The translations under genes were made by a program, and so were the position numbers. Below are positions 31,501 to 39,856 of a stretch of 52,829 bases of DNA, in pieces. The stretch is from assembly GCA_017965445.1 (NCBI GenBank), contig JAGCPZ010000075.1:1-52829 (forward strand), read 5' to 3'. Source of the stretch: Fibrobacter sp. (GTDB taxonomy: Bacteria > Fibrobacterota > Fibrobacteria > Fibrobacterales > Fibrobacteraceae). The notes under the pieces were generated by a model. The model worked only from the letters and a program-made list of their open reading frames with translations, did no database searches and was not told the origin of the DNA. Numbering within the stretch: the stretch's first letter is position 1; each line of letters opens with the position of its first letter.

Positions 31501-31634
31501 TTGGCGCAAGCGACGAACTCGCCGCAGTCCCAGAACGAGACCGTCGGAGCCATCGTCAACATATAGACGATCAAGGCAATAAAGCCCGCGATTCCAGCAA
31601 AAATGTGCTTATACCATTTTTCGTTGATTTTCAT
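28560..31634 (-). CDS. DUF2723 membrane glycosyltransferase (TMEM260-like O-mannosyltransferase family)
   Basis: 1024 residues. Multiple membrane helices fill about 1-660, starting with the family's best-conserved region: [20 protein letters not shown] then [16 protein letters not shown]. The C-terminal ~350 residues are soluble and helical (TPR-like [23 protein letters not shown]). Human TMEM260, a DUF2723 protein, is an O-mannosyltransferase; bacterial members are therefore expected to move a sugar from a polyprenyl phosphate donor to secreted proteins. The two GT2 genes downstream would supply such donors. It starts 5 bp after nusB. Substrates are unknown. Confidence 0.85.
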   Translation of the reverse strand: [1024 protein letters not shown]

Positions 31635-31639
31635 AGTGC

Positions 31640-32080
31640 TTAAGCATCCTTATTAGTTGTGTTAGCGACCATACCACGTTTCTGCATGACACCTGCAAGA
31701 AGTCCATTGACGAAAGAACCCGAAGAATCCGTGCTGAACTTCGCGGCTATCTGGACTGCTTCCGAAATGACGACTTTCATCGGGATTTCTGGAACATACA
31801 AAAGTTCGACCATCGCGATGCGGATGACAATCCTATCGAGCATCGCCATGCGTTCAATACCCCAGTGGGCAGAGCATTCTTCGATTTCTGAATCCAATTC
31901 GGCCTTGTGAGCCTGTACCAAATCGACAAGCTTCATACCGTATTTTTTCATATCGTCCCTAAGCGGCTGGGCATTCAAAACACCCGGGAGCGCCTCGCCT
32001 GCTGTAGAACCCGCTATTTCCATTGCATAGAGCAACTGCATGGCAAAAACGCGAGCAGGCCTATAACTGACTTGAGCCAT
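31640..32080 (-). CDS. nusB: Transcription antitermination factor NusB
   Basis: 146 residues. The RNA-binding Arg-rich helix at the N-terminus (YRPARVFAMQLLYAMEI), DRIVIRIAMVELLYVPEIP, and VVISEAVQIAAKFSTDSSGSFVNGLL are diagnostic of NusB. With NusE it binds boxA RNA during rRNA transcription. The gene follows ribH by 3 bp, a common arrangement in bacteria. Confidence 0.93.
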   Translation of the reverse strand: MAQVSYRPARVFAMQLLYAMEIAGSTAGEALPGVLNAQPLRDDMKKYGMKLVDLVQAHKAELDSEIEECSAHWGIERMAMLDRIVIRIAMVELLYVPEIPMKVVISEAVQIAAKFSTDSSGSFVNGLLAGVMQKRGMVANTTNKDA

Positions 32081-32083
32081 AAA

Positions 32084-32551
32084 TTACTTTCCAACCTGTT
32101 TGTAAAGATTAACCATTTCCACTGCGGTCCTCGCCCAGTTACAACCGAGGTTACCAGCCTTGAGACCAGCGCGGTTCATTGCCTGATCGACCGTGTCCGT
32201 CGTGAGGATTCCGAGAATCACTGGAATCTTGCCTTCGGCAGCAAGAGCGGCAATACCACCCGTCGAAGAATTCACCACTACGTCGTAATGGCCCGTTTCG
32301 CCACGGATAACGGCACCGAGGGCAATCACGGCATCGTACTTGCCGGAATTTACAAGTCGGCGGCAGAGGCCCGGCAGTTCAAATGCGCCCGGCACATGCG
32401 CCACGGCGATATCATCACTTGCCACCCCGAGCGTTTCAAGTTCGCGGACAGCGCCTTCGAGAAGGCGGTCAGTCACCACTTCGTTAAAACGGGCAACGGC
32501 AATTGCCACCTTCATCTTGGAACCATTGAGGGAATTTTTGAATTCTTTCAT
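32084..32551 (-). CDS. ribH: 6,7-Dimethyl-8-ribityllumazine synthase
   Basis: About 155 residues from the ATG at 32551, which has GGA ~10 nt upstream and lies one base after the ribBA stop; an in-frame ATG at 32566 would overlap ribBA. Motifs: VARFNEVVTDRLLEGA, HVPGAFELPG, ALGAVIRGETGHYDVV, PVILGILTTDT. It condenses the RibBA and RibD products to the lumazine precursor of riboflavin, in an icosahedral or smaller cytoplasmic assembly. Confidence 0.95.
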   Translation of the reverse strand: MKEFKNSLNGSKMKVAIAVARFNEVVTDRLLEGAVRELETLGVASDDIAVAHVPGAFELPGLCRRLVNSGKYDAVIALGAVIRGETGHYDVVVNSSTGGIAALAAEGKIPVILGILTTDTVDQAMNRAGLKAGNLGCNWARTAVEMVNLYKQVGK

Positions 32552-32552
32552 C

Positions 32553-33800
32553 TTATTTTCCTTCATCTAAAACTTCGGCTACGCCGTGATCGGAATCGTC
32601 GAGATGAAGCTCGTGGCCCATCTTCTCCTTCTTGGTGCGCAGGTAAAAACGGTTGATGTTGTTGGGCTTGATTTCTATCGGCACGCGTTCCACAATTTTG
32701 AGACCGTAAGCGGAAATGCCAGAAATCTTGCTCGGGTTGTTCGTGAGGAGCCGCATTTCCTTCACACCGAGGTCTGCCAAAATTTGGGCACCTGTGCCGT
32801 ACTGGCGTAAGTCGGACTTGAACCCGAGGTGCAGATTGGCTTCAACCGTGTCCATGCCTTTTTCTTGCAGTTCATAAGCGCGGAGCTTGTTGCAAAGACC
32901 GATGCCACGGCCTTCTTGACCGCGCATGTAGAGGAATACTCCCCCATGTTCGCCGATGAACTTCATGGCGGCGGCAAGCTGGTCGCCGCAATCGCAGCGG
33001 AGGCTTCCGAAAATATCGCCCGTGAGGCATTCGCTATGGACGCGAACATAAACCGGTTTACTGAAGTCCGGATTTCCTGCGACCCAGGCCACATGCTCGA
33101 CGCCGTCAGTCTTGCTGCGGTAGGCATAAGCGGTAAAGTCACCGTACTTGGTGGAAACATGCGGAGCGGCAACGCGCTGCACGAGTTTTTCCGTTCTCAG
33201 ACGGTAATCAATCAAATCCTTGATGGAAATCATCTTGAGGCCGAACTTCTTTGCGACTTCCTGCAATTGCGGCATGCGAGCCATCGTACCGTCGTCGTTC
33301 ATGATTTCAATCAACGCGGCAGCCGGCTGAAGTCCAGCGAGTTTAGCAAGATCGACCGCGGCTTCGGTGTGGCCTGCACGGCGGAGAACGCCTTCTTCTT
33401 GCGCATAAAGCGGAGAAATGTGACCCGGACGGCCAAAGTCCGAAGGCTTGGAATTCGGATCGGCAAGAGCGCGGATGGTTGCCGCACGGTCGTGGGCTGA
33501 AACGCCCGTGGTGCAGCCTTCGAGTTTATCGACCATAACAGTGAACGGAGTCCCGAGCATGGACGTGTTTTCGGCTGTCTGGCGAGTCAAATTCAATTCA
33601 CGGCAACGCTTGATCGGGAGCGGACAGCAAAGTACGCCTCGCCCCTCGTGAAGCATAAAATTCACTTTTTCGGGAGTAATCTTTTCGGCGGCGATAATGA
33701 AATCGCCTTCATTTTCACGGTCTTCATCATCGACCACAACCAAGAACTTTCCGTTCCTGAAATCTTCAATGGCCTCTTCAATCGTATTAAGCAAGGTCAC
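32553..33800 (-). CDS. ribBA: Bifunctional 3,4-dihydroxy-2-butanone 4-phosphate synthase/GTP cyclohydrolase II
   Basis: 415 residues in two domains. RibB (1-~205): [40 protein letters not shown]. RibA (~210-400): [22 protein letters not shown] with the zinc Cys residues, [10 protein letters not shown], and a phosphate-binding end [10 protein letters not shown]. It supplies both branches of riboflavin synthesis, from ribulose-5-phosphate and GTP. The start overlaps the riboflavin synthase gene by 14 bp. Confidence 0.96.
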   Translation of the reverse strand: MTLLNTIEEAIEDFRNGKFLVVVDDEDRENEGDFIIAAEKITPEKVNFMLHEGRGVLCCPLPIKRCRELNLTRQTAENTSMLGTPFTVMVDKLEGCTTGVSAHDRAATIRALADPNSKPSDFGRPGHISPLYAQEEGVLRRAGHTEAAVDLAKLAGLQPAAALIEIMNDDGTMARMPQLQEVAKKFGLKMISIKDLIDYRLRTEKLVQRVAAPHVSTKYGDFTAYAYRSKTDGVEHVAWVAGNPDFSKPVYVRVHSECLTGDIFGSLRCDCGDQLAAAMKFIGEHGGVFLYMRGQEGRGIGLCNKLRAYELQEKGMDTVEANLHLGFKSDLRQYGTGAQILADLGVKEMRLLTNNPSKISGISAYGLKIVERVPIEIKPNNINRFYLRTKKEKMGHELHLDDSDHGVAEVLDEGK

Positions 33801-34386
33801 GTTCCTTTAGATAGTTTTCAATATATTTGCCCAGCATATCGACTTCCACATTTACCACGGTGCCAGGCACCCAGTTCCTGAGATTCGTGCGGGCTAAGGT
33901 ATCGGGAATAATGCAAACGCGGAGGTAATCCTTCCCTTTTTCGGCAACAGTCAAGCTAATGCCGTTCAGAGCGATTGAACCTCGACGAATCACGTAACGA
34001 CGCAAGTCCTGCGGGAGAGCCAAATCGACTTCCACGCCAGTTTCACGTGGCGTGACGCGCAAAACTTCGGTAGTGCAATCGACATGCCCCATCACAAAAT
34101 GACCGCCCATAAAGCTATCGGCACGGCAAGGATACTCGAGATTCACGAGATCCCCGACTTTTGCCTGCTTGAAAGACGTATTCACGACGGTCTGGTGCAT
34201 GAGACAGAACGTCGCTTCGTCATCGGTACAGTTTTCGACCGAGAGACAAACACCGTTATTGGCGATGCTGTCGCCTAGTTTGCTGTTTTTAAAGAATCCC
34301 GGCGACTTCATGCGCATTGTAAGCGCGTCTCCCCTGTTTTCAAGGGAAACGATTTCGCCGGTTGCTTGAATTATACCCGTAAACAT
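33787..34386 (-). CDS. ribE: Riboflavin synthase, alpha subunit
   Basis: About 199 residues starting [11 protein letters not shown] at 34386; an upstream in-frame extension is not needed. Two lumazine-binding repeats: MFTGIIQ...[14 protein letters not shown] and [12 protein letters not shown]...[14 protein letters not shown]. It dismutates two lumazines to riboflavin. It is first in a seven-gene run (ribE-ribBA-ribH-nusB-DUF2723-GT2-GT2). A TAAATT -10 only 8 nt before the ATG suggests an almost leaderless mRNA. No FMN riboswitch is visible upstream. Confidence 0.94.
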   Translation of the reverse strand: MFTGIIQATGEIVSLENRGDALTMRMKSPGFFKNSKLGDSIANNGVCLSVENCTDDEATFCLMHQTVVNTSFKQAKVGDLVNLEYPCRADSFMGGHFVMGHVDCTTEVLRVTPRETGVEVDLALPQDLRRYVIRRGSIALNGISLTVAEKGKDYLRVCIIPDTLARTNLRNWVPGTVVNVEVDMLGKYIENYLKERDLA

Positions 34387-34394
34387 ACGGTGCA

Positions 34395-34424
34395 AATTTA
34401 GCAAAAAGCGAGCAAGGCGAACAA
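34395..34424 (-). promoter_or_regulatory. Candidate promoter of the rib operon, nearly leaderless
   Basis: On the minus strand TTGTTC (34419-34424), 18 bp, TAAATT (34395-34400), with the ribE ATG only 8 nt further. The same -35 word TTGTTC precedes the EamA gene (44334-44339). Confidence 0.35.
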
Positions 34425-34440
34425 AGCGAGGCTGCTTGCA

Positions 34441-34490
34441 GACTCATTTTTGAGCCGCAGCCGCGAACGCCGTAGGCGTCAAAAATAGGG
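34441..34490. repeat. Nested hairpin element between hypothetical gene and rib operon
   Basis: ACGCC (34467-34471), GTA, GGCGT (34475-34479) form an inner hairpin; outer TTTTTGA (34448-34454) and TCAAAAA (34479-34485) can pair around it. It resembles the other modular hairpins but I see only one copy in the window. Confidence 0.4.
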
Positions 34491-34533
34491 ATTGGATGGA
34501 AAACGAAGGTTATAGGTAGGGGTAAATGGCGGA

Positions 34534-35451
34534 TTACTTTTGCTTGTTGGTCATTATCAGTTTATAGGAGTCACCATCTTTAACGGAGCGTACACGATAG
34601 ACTTGTTTTTTGCCGTCCTTATCCAAGGCTTCTATGGGGCATACGCCTTCCGCAAGGACTGTCACATTCCCCTGATTATCTTTCTTTTTAATAAAGTTGC
34701 ATTTGATATCAAAATCCTGAAGTTGTTCTCCAACATAATTCAGAATTTCGCAATTTGAATGGAAACATTCGCCGAGTGTGAAAAAGGCTTTCTTATAATC
34801 CCTAAAAAAATGTCTGGATTTACGATTTTGATGATTAAGCGATTGACGAAAGAGTTCTTTTCCTTTAATCTTAAACGTTCCCTTTTCCTTTGACACATGT
34901 AAAATACCATATAAAAAAGTCTTCGTTCGATGGACGCCCAATAGACCATCATTCGCACGAACCGGGCAAATTCCGGTATCCAAAACTTCAAGGAATGATT
35001 TTTTATAATTAAAATTCGCAAAGTCGCAGAGAAATTCTATATCTGCACGAGGTATAGGCATATCATAGAGCAGACCCGTATTTTGGAACTTTTTAAGTTG
35101 TTCTTTACACAAGGACTTTCGGTCCTTCAAAGACGGCATCAACTTTATAGCTATAGAATCGCTTATTGTCTTGCAATAATCTTTAACGTTTTCACAAAAA
35201 ACGTGAAAAGTTGGTCTATAAGGATAATCAACAAAGAAAATATTATCATTTAATTTTGTAGTATTCAATAAATAAAAAAAGGAAGAGTAATTTCTTCGAA
35301 CGTCATTTTTGCCGGGATGCACGCATTTTTCATTTTTAAAATATCCATAAAGGCAATACGAGCAGCCATTTTCATCAGTCCATTCGTATTGCGTATTATC
35401 AGAAAATGCACAAGCCACAAGGAATAAAATTAAAAAGGTAAAGGTTTTCAT
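34534..35451 (-). CDS. Hypothetical AT-rich lipoprotein
   Basis: About 305 residues from ATG 35451 (MKTFTFLILFLVAC, lipobox LVAC); two further in-frame ATGs lie just upstream. The mature part has many Cys (GCSYCLYGYF, and pairs later), Lys, Phe and Tyr, and no family I recognise. Base composition is clearly more AT-rich than the rib genes on both sides, which suggests transfer into this place together with the Rpn gene. Confidence 0.55.
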   Translation of the reverse strand: MKTFTFLILFLVACAFSDNTQYEWTDENGCSYCLYGYFKNEKCVHPGKNDVRRNYSSFFYLLNTTKLNDNIFFVDYPYRPTFHVFCENVKDYCKTISDSIAIKLMPSLKDRKSLCKEQLKKFQNTGLLYDMPIPRADIEFLCDFANFNYKKSFLEVLDTGICPVRANDGLLGVHRTKTFLYGILHVSKEKGTFKIKGKELFRQSLNHQNRKSRHFFRDYKKAFFTLGECFHSNCEILNYVGEQLQDFDIKCNFIKKKDNQGNVTVLAEGVCPIEALDKDGKKQVYRVRSVKDGDSYKLIMTNKQK

Positions 35452-35726
35452 AAACATTTTATCAAACATACTTTCAAAAGTAAAAAATTACAATCCAAAG
35501 TCAACTAATGTATTTCTAAAATTTAAAAATGCAAACAGTTGGTTGCAAAATGATTCTAAAACAAAAAAATTCTTGTTTTTCTGAGGAGAGTTTGTTAAAT
35601 TAAGCACATCCGTTTTTGACGATGCAAGACATTTTCAAAAGCTTTTATTTGCTAGATCGTTTTCTATATCCCTTATTATATGAGATTGCGTGCCAGTTCG
35701 CTTGAATTAATTGGCCCTAGAAACAA

Positions 35727-36803
35727 ATGGAAAACGAAAACAAGACTCCCAAACGAAAACACGACGCATACTTCCGCTGGCTATTTGCCGACACAGCACA
35801 TGTCCGCTACCTGCTTGAGCTTGCGAGAAAAATAAACTACGATGTCGACACATTTCTAAACCAAGTCAATCTCGATACGCTCATGCGTATTCCCGACTCC
35901 TATTCGGAAGTTGACGACACCGGCGAAGCGGATTTGGCATTCCGCGTAAATGTTTCGACTGGCGCCCCGATTCTCGTCGGAATCCTGCTGGAGCACAAAT
36001 CAGGCCGCGACCCCATGATCTTCGACCAGATTTCCAAATACATCCATTCCGTCATGAAGATTCAGGACAAGAACCGTATATTCAGCGGAATCCCGACAAT
36101 GGCGATAATATTCTACAACGGACGTGATAACTGGAACCCGCTCAAGATTCTCGAAAAGTCCTATCCGGATTACTTCCGCGGAAAAGTACTGCCGTTCCAA
36201 TGTACGTTCGTCAACATGGCGGACATTCCCGACAGCGACTGCCTCGCCTGCGAAGATATCGCAACCGGCATGGGTATAATCGCATTGAAGCACGCATTCA
36301 ACAAGGACAAGTTGCTGGAACTTTTGCCGCAGTTCTGCAAATTCTTGAATAAAATGCCGCAACACGAGGCCTCTTGCCTGCTTGAAAAAACAAGTATATA
36401 TTTGGTAGAGTATTTAGGCAAAGATTTCCTAAAGGAGCTGAACATGGCGTTCGTAAGCATCGGACAAAAATACGGTTTCGTAAGCATTGGCGATTATTTC
36501 CGACAGCAAATGGCGGAAGAACGCAAGCAAATGGCAGAAGAACGTCAACAGATGACAGAAGAACGTCAACAAATGACAGAAGAACGTCAACAAATGACAG
36601 AAGAACGTCAACAAATGGAAGAACAAATGGCCATAGAACGCAAGCAATTTAAGGATGAACTTGCCGAAGAACATCAAAAAATAAAGGATGCAGTTGAAGA
36701 AAAAATTAACACGGCTAGAAAAATGGTAAGCGATAAAAAACTAACCATTGAAGAAGCCTCGGCATACTTCAAGCTATCCAAAGAAGAAATAATGGAAAAA
36801 TAA
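35727..36803 (+). CDS. Rpn-family PD-(D/E)XK nuclease (recombination-promoting/putative transposase)
   Basis: 358 residues. The N-terminus (HDAYFRWLFADTAHVRYLL) and the nuclease core (Asp69 in GEADLAFRV, then Glu89-x-Lys91 in GILLEHKSG) fit the Rpn/YhgA family (PF04754-like), whose E. coli members promote RecA-independent recombination and in some systems act in phage defence. The tail carries six tandem seven-residue units of QQMTEER type (coded by 21-bp repeats at 36504-36623), predicted to be a coiled coil. Its stop is 9 bp from the converging ribD stop. No terminal inverted repeats are seen. Confidence 0.85.
   Translation: MENENKTPKRKHDAYFRWLFADTAHVRYLLELARKINYDVDTFLNQVNLDTLMRIPDSYSEVDDTGEADLAFRVNVSTGAPILVGILLEHKSGRDPMIFDQISKYIHSVMKIQDKNRIFSGIPTMAIIFYNGRDNWNPLKILEKSYPDYFRGKVLPFQCTFVNMADIPDSDCLACEDIATGMGIIALKHAFNKDKLLELLPQFCKFLNKMPQHEASCLLEKTSIYLVEYLGKDFLKELNMAFVSIGQKYGFVSIGDYFRQQMAEERKQMAEERQQMTEERQQMTEERQQMTEERQQMEEQMAIERKQFKDELAEEHQKIKDAVEEKINTARKMVSDKKLTIEEASAYFKLSKEEIMEK
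36504..36623 (+). repeat. 21-bp in-frame tandem repeat in the Rpn gene
   Basis: Five full units and a partial sixth start at 36504, 36525, 36546, 36567, 36588 and 36609. Units 3 to 5 (CAACARATGACAGAAGAACGT) are nearly identical; unit number can probably change by slippage without breaking the frame. Confidence 0.9.
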
Positions 36804-36812
36804 AAACCGCGT

Positions 36813-38081
36813 TTATCCCGGATAATACACGGTCAGCACGTCGGGGCCGATGATAGCGGATTCCTTGGCTACAACGCCTGCAGGCAATTCAGGGTATTCA
36901 AGGCCGCATTTGATAGCACCTTGTTCGATAAGCTGGTCCAGTTCTTCTTCGACTGCAGAATCGGTCGAACGCCATAAATCAAGGCGGTTCCAGAGGGATG
37001 GCGCTTTTTCCGGAGCATTTTGTGACTGCGCGCCCGCCACACCATTAAAAAGTTCGCGTGCTAGACCTGCACCGGGTTCCACCATCAGGCGGTGCATTCC
37101 GCGAGCAGACAAATCATCAATCATCTCGCGCCAATTATCAGCAAACGATTCGTGAGGAAGAAGGATAAAATCAGCAACATTCGGCTGACGCACGCAAGAA
37201 TAGACTATCGGCTTGGATTCATTCGAGGAGAACACCACCAGATGCGTGATTTCATCGGCGCTAAATTCGTGACGCCCCGCCCAAATAATCTTTACAGGGT
37301 TGTTTCCCTGGGCATAACGCACGTTTAAGCTCGGATTGTCGGCAAGAAGCGTCCCTGCACCGACAAGGACGGCATCGCTCATCGCACGGAGTTCGTGATT
37401 CCAGCAATTTGCGCCTTGCTTTGTGATTGCAATCGGCAAATGCGATCCTTGCGCATCTATGCAGCCCATGAATCCGTCTTGCGAAACGGCGGACTTGATT
37501 TCAACAAAGGTGCGCTTGGTGCGTACAAAATAATCATACGCTTCGAAATAGCGTTCGACTTCTGCAAAAACACAGCGGCCTTCGGCTTCGCGTAACGCCC
37601 GATCTTCAAGTGACTTGCTGCGGAATTCAAGAATGCGGCAGCCCGTAGGCGATTCGGCATCCGCACATTCGTCAACGCCGGCGCAAATGCAAGCCTCTAC
37701 ACCTTCATGTACTTCGATGCCGGCCTCTTCGAGAATCTGGCGAGACTTTCCATGCACCACAGGATTCGGGTCGGAATGGGCAAAATAAACTTTCTGGATT
37801 CCGGCTTCGATAATTGCCTTGGTGCAAGGCGGCGTTCTCCCGTAATGGCAGCACGGCTCCAAAGTCACAAAAATAGACGCACCGCGGGCGAGTTCACCGG
37901 CATCGCGTAAAGCCATCACCTCGGCATGAGCGCTTCCGGGGCGCTGCGTGCGTCCCTTCCCCACTACAATTCCGTCTTTGACAACGACAGCTCCTACCGC
38001 CGGATTGGGGCGGCTCTCGCCTATCGCAAAGAACGATTGCAGCAAGGCGTACTGCATGTAGTTTGTGATTTCGGGAGTCAT
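36813..38081 (-). CDS. ribD: Bifunctional pyrimidine deaminase/reductase RibD
   Basis: 422 residues. Deaminase domain: SRPNPAVGAVVV, HAEVMAL (zinc His and catalytic Glu) and PCCHYGRTPPC (zinc Cys pair). Reductase domain: EIKSAVSQDGFMG, AITKQGANCWNHELRAMSDAVLVGAGTLLADNPSLNVR. It performs the second and third steps of riboflavin synthesis. Linker and C-terminal parts are longer than usual (about 370 is typical). It is parted from the other rib genes by the hypothetical gene and the Rpn gene. Confidence 0.95.
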   Translation of the reverse strand: MTPEITNYMQYALLQSFFAIGESRPNPAVGAVVVKDGIVVGKGRTQRPGSAHAEVMALRDAGELARGASIFVTLEPCCHYGRTPPCTKAIIEAGIQKVYFAHSDPNPVVHGKSRQILEEAGIEVHEGVEACICAGVDECADAESPTGCRILEFRSKSLEDRALREAEGRCVFAEVERYFEAYDYFVRTKRTFVEIKSAVSQDGFMGCIDAQGSHLPIAITKQGANCWNHELRAMSDAVLVGAGTLLADNPSLNVRYAQGNNPVKIIWAGRHEFSADEITHLVVFSSNESKPIVYSCVRQPNVADFILLPHESFADNWREMIDDLSARGMHRLMVEPGAGLARELFNGVAGAQSQNAPEKAPSLWNRLDLWRSTDSAVEEELDQLIEQGAIKCGLEYPELPAGVVAKESAIIGPDVLTVYYPG

Positions 38082-38118
38082 AAGAGAATCCGCTCTGAAT
38101 GACGTTTCAAGACTTTAC

Positions 38119-38149
38119 GGGAACCTTTCCCCTAAGGGGTCAGGATGAC
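38119..38149. repeat. Family A repeat, copy upstream of ribD
   Basis: On the minus strand GTCATCCTGA, hairpin CCCC/TTA/GGGG, AAAGGTTCCC: the flank GTCATCCTGA is that of other family A copies, while the hairpin is new and the far flank has changed from AAGGATCC to AAGGTTCC. Confidence 0.6.
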
Positions 38150-38165
38150 GAATCCAGAAATGCAA

Positions 38166-38603
38166 TTACTTCTGCGGCAAAGCCATGATTCCGCCGTCGA
38201 TATTGAACACGCGGGTGTAACCGTTCTCGACGAGGAACTTCGATGCGGCCATGCTGCGTTTGCCACTGCGGCAATAAATCAACAAATCTTTGTCCTTCGG
38301 GAATTCGCTCAAGCGTTGCGGAATTTCCTGAAGCGGAATGTTGACGGCAGATTCAGAAGCCATACCCTTTGCCACTTCGGCCGGTGTACGGACGTCAATA
38401 AGGACCGCGCCGGCCTTTTGCATTTCCAAAGCCTTCGCCCAATCAATCGTCGTAATCGGAGCTACTTTCTGTTCAACAACGGTAGCTGCTTGCTGAACAA
38501 CCTCTACCTTTTTTGCAACAGCCTGCGGCTTGGGTTCTTCAGAAGAATTGCAGGCAGTAGCAAGCATCATTGCACAAAAAGAAATAGCCAGTAATTTGTT
38601 CAT
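38166..38603 (-). CDS. Rhodanese-domain lipoprotein
   Basis: 145 residues. Signal peptide with lipobox (LATAC), a ~30-residue Lys/Val/Ala linker, then a rhodanese domain: GAVLIDVRTPAEVAKG, and the active-site loop YCRSGKRS with the catalytic Cys, then YTRVFNIDGGIMA. Single-domain rhodaneses move sulfane sulfur to acceptors such as cyanide or thiols; this one is anchored in the envelope. The partner is unknown. Confidence 0.87.
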   Translation of the reverse strand: MNKLLAISFCAMMLATACNSSEEPKPQAVAKKVEVVQQAATVVEQKVAPITTIDWAKALEMQKAGAVLIDVRTPAEVAKGMASESAVNIPLQEIPQRLSEFPKDKDLLIYCRSGKRSMAASKFLVENGYTRVFNIDGGIMALPQK

Positions 38604-38652
38604 TTATAAAACTCCTTGGAAGTCTCTTTTAAAATTAATAATAAATAAAAGT

Positions 38653-39822
38653 TTAGTCATCGTTCATCTGGGCATCGATAAATTCGAACGTTTCACGATA
38701 AGCCTTATCGCGCACATCCTTGCGTGAAAGGTACAAATCGTGGAGACCTCCAGCAATCGTCCGGGTCGTCACGTTTTCGCCTAAATTTGGAGCCCATTCT
38801 TCGATTTGTTCCACATTCAAGACCCCGTCGCAGCGCAAATAGTCATCGTTCCATTCATCGCTTTTAGTAGAACAATCGCTACGCATGACAAGTACCGGAG
38901 CCTTGATGTCCAGTTTGGAATGAACACGGCTTTGAGCTTTCATTACAGCGCGGAGCCAGCCAAGATATTGAGTTGGACGGAGGTCCGTTTTAACAGTTTC
39001 GTTATATTCCCATTCGCCTTTACCACTTTTAAGTAATGCGTGGGTGTAATTCGGGTCGCCAGCCGGCCCAACCGAGAACTCAGGCGTGAACAAAGCAATA
39101 TCGGAAGCCAAAGGTAATCCGATTTTACGCACGAACCAGTTGTAATTCATATCCAGGAACGGGCTGTTTAAAATAAGCGCCGTAAAAGATTCGTCGCTAC
39201 GGTCATGCATGTAAAGTGCAGAAATCAAACCACCCAGAGAATGTCCTATAATCACAAACGGAATATGTTCCGCCTCTTCGTAATCATCGACGGCAATCTT
39301 CTTGCTGAGTTCTACAGCCGCATCCAATTCGGCATAGTATTCCTTGACATTGCGCATGTCGCCACGCGGTTCATCCGACACGTAAGAACGACCGTAATAG
39401 TGCAAATCTATAGCGAAGAACGCAAAGCCCGCTGAATCGGCTTTTTCGGCCAATTCCTTTTGGAAAAAATAATCGTTGTAACCATGAACGTATAAAACAA
39501 TTCCACGCAAGCTTACATTATCCAGCGAATCCGCACGCGGAGAGCTATTGAACGGATATTCGATGAGTGTCGAATGGAACACCTGATGGCTGTCAGGGCT
39601 AGTCTCAATCGGATAGACTTTATAGGGCTCGCCAAGTTCCATGTCGGTCTGGACATGCGCCAGCGATTTTTCAATAATATCCGGATCAACGTCTATCTTC
39701 GAAGTACAGTCCAACTGCACATCCCGCATGGCTTCGGCATTGGCAAAATAAACATAAACCGCCGATGCGATAAAGAACAACACCAGCGGAATAATCATGA
39801 TGATTATTTTCGTTTTCTTCAT
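38653..39822 (-). CDS. Membrane-anchored alpha/beta hydrolase (serine aminopeptidase S33/lysophospholipase-like)
   Basis: About 389 residues from ATG 39822 (the frame is open to a TTG slightly upstream). One N-terminal helix (KIIIMIIPLVLFFIASAVYVYF) anchors it with the body outside. The catalytic domain has VLYVHGYNDYFFQ, FFAIDLHYYGRSY, nucleophile motif GHSLGG, acidic and His residues near APVLVMRSD and GGLHDL. Substrate unknown; lysophospholipase or acyl-ester hydrolysis is typical of such proteins. Confidence 0.82.
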   Translation of the reverse strand: MKKTKIIIMIIPLVLFFIASAVYVYFANAEAMRDVQLDCTSKIDVDPDIIEKSLAHVQTDMELGEPYKVYPIETSPDSHQVFHSTLIEYPFNSSPRADSLDNVSLRGIVLYVHGYNDYFFQKELAEKADSAGFAFFAIDLHYYGRSYVSDEPRGDMRNVKEYYAELDAAVELSKKIAVDDYEEAEHIPFVIIGHSLGGLISALYMHDRSDESFTALILNSPFLDMNYNWFVRKIGLPLASDIALFTPEFSVGPAGDPNYTHALLKSGKGEWEYNETVKTDLRPTQYLGWLRAVMKAQSRVHSKLDIKAPVLVMRSDCSTKSDEWNDDYLRCDGVLNVEQIEEWAPNLGENVTTRTIAGGLHDLYLSRKDVRDKAYRETFEFIDAQMNDD

Positions 39823-39856
39823 GCTTACATAATACAAAAATCAGAAGACGATGATT

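Noticed and set aside
34387..34533. FMN riboswitch upstream of the rib genes
   Set aside because: I looked for the conserved RFN boxes here and upstream of ribD (38082-38165) and saw none.
35470..35726. Insertion-sequence ends around the Rpn gene
   Set aside because: No terminal inverted repeats or target duplication could be found by eye at either side.
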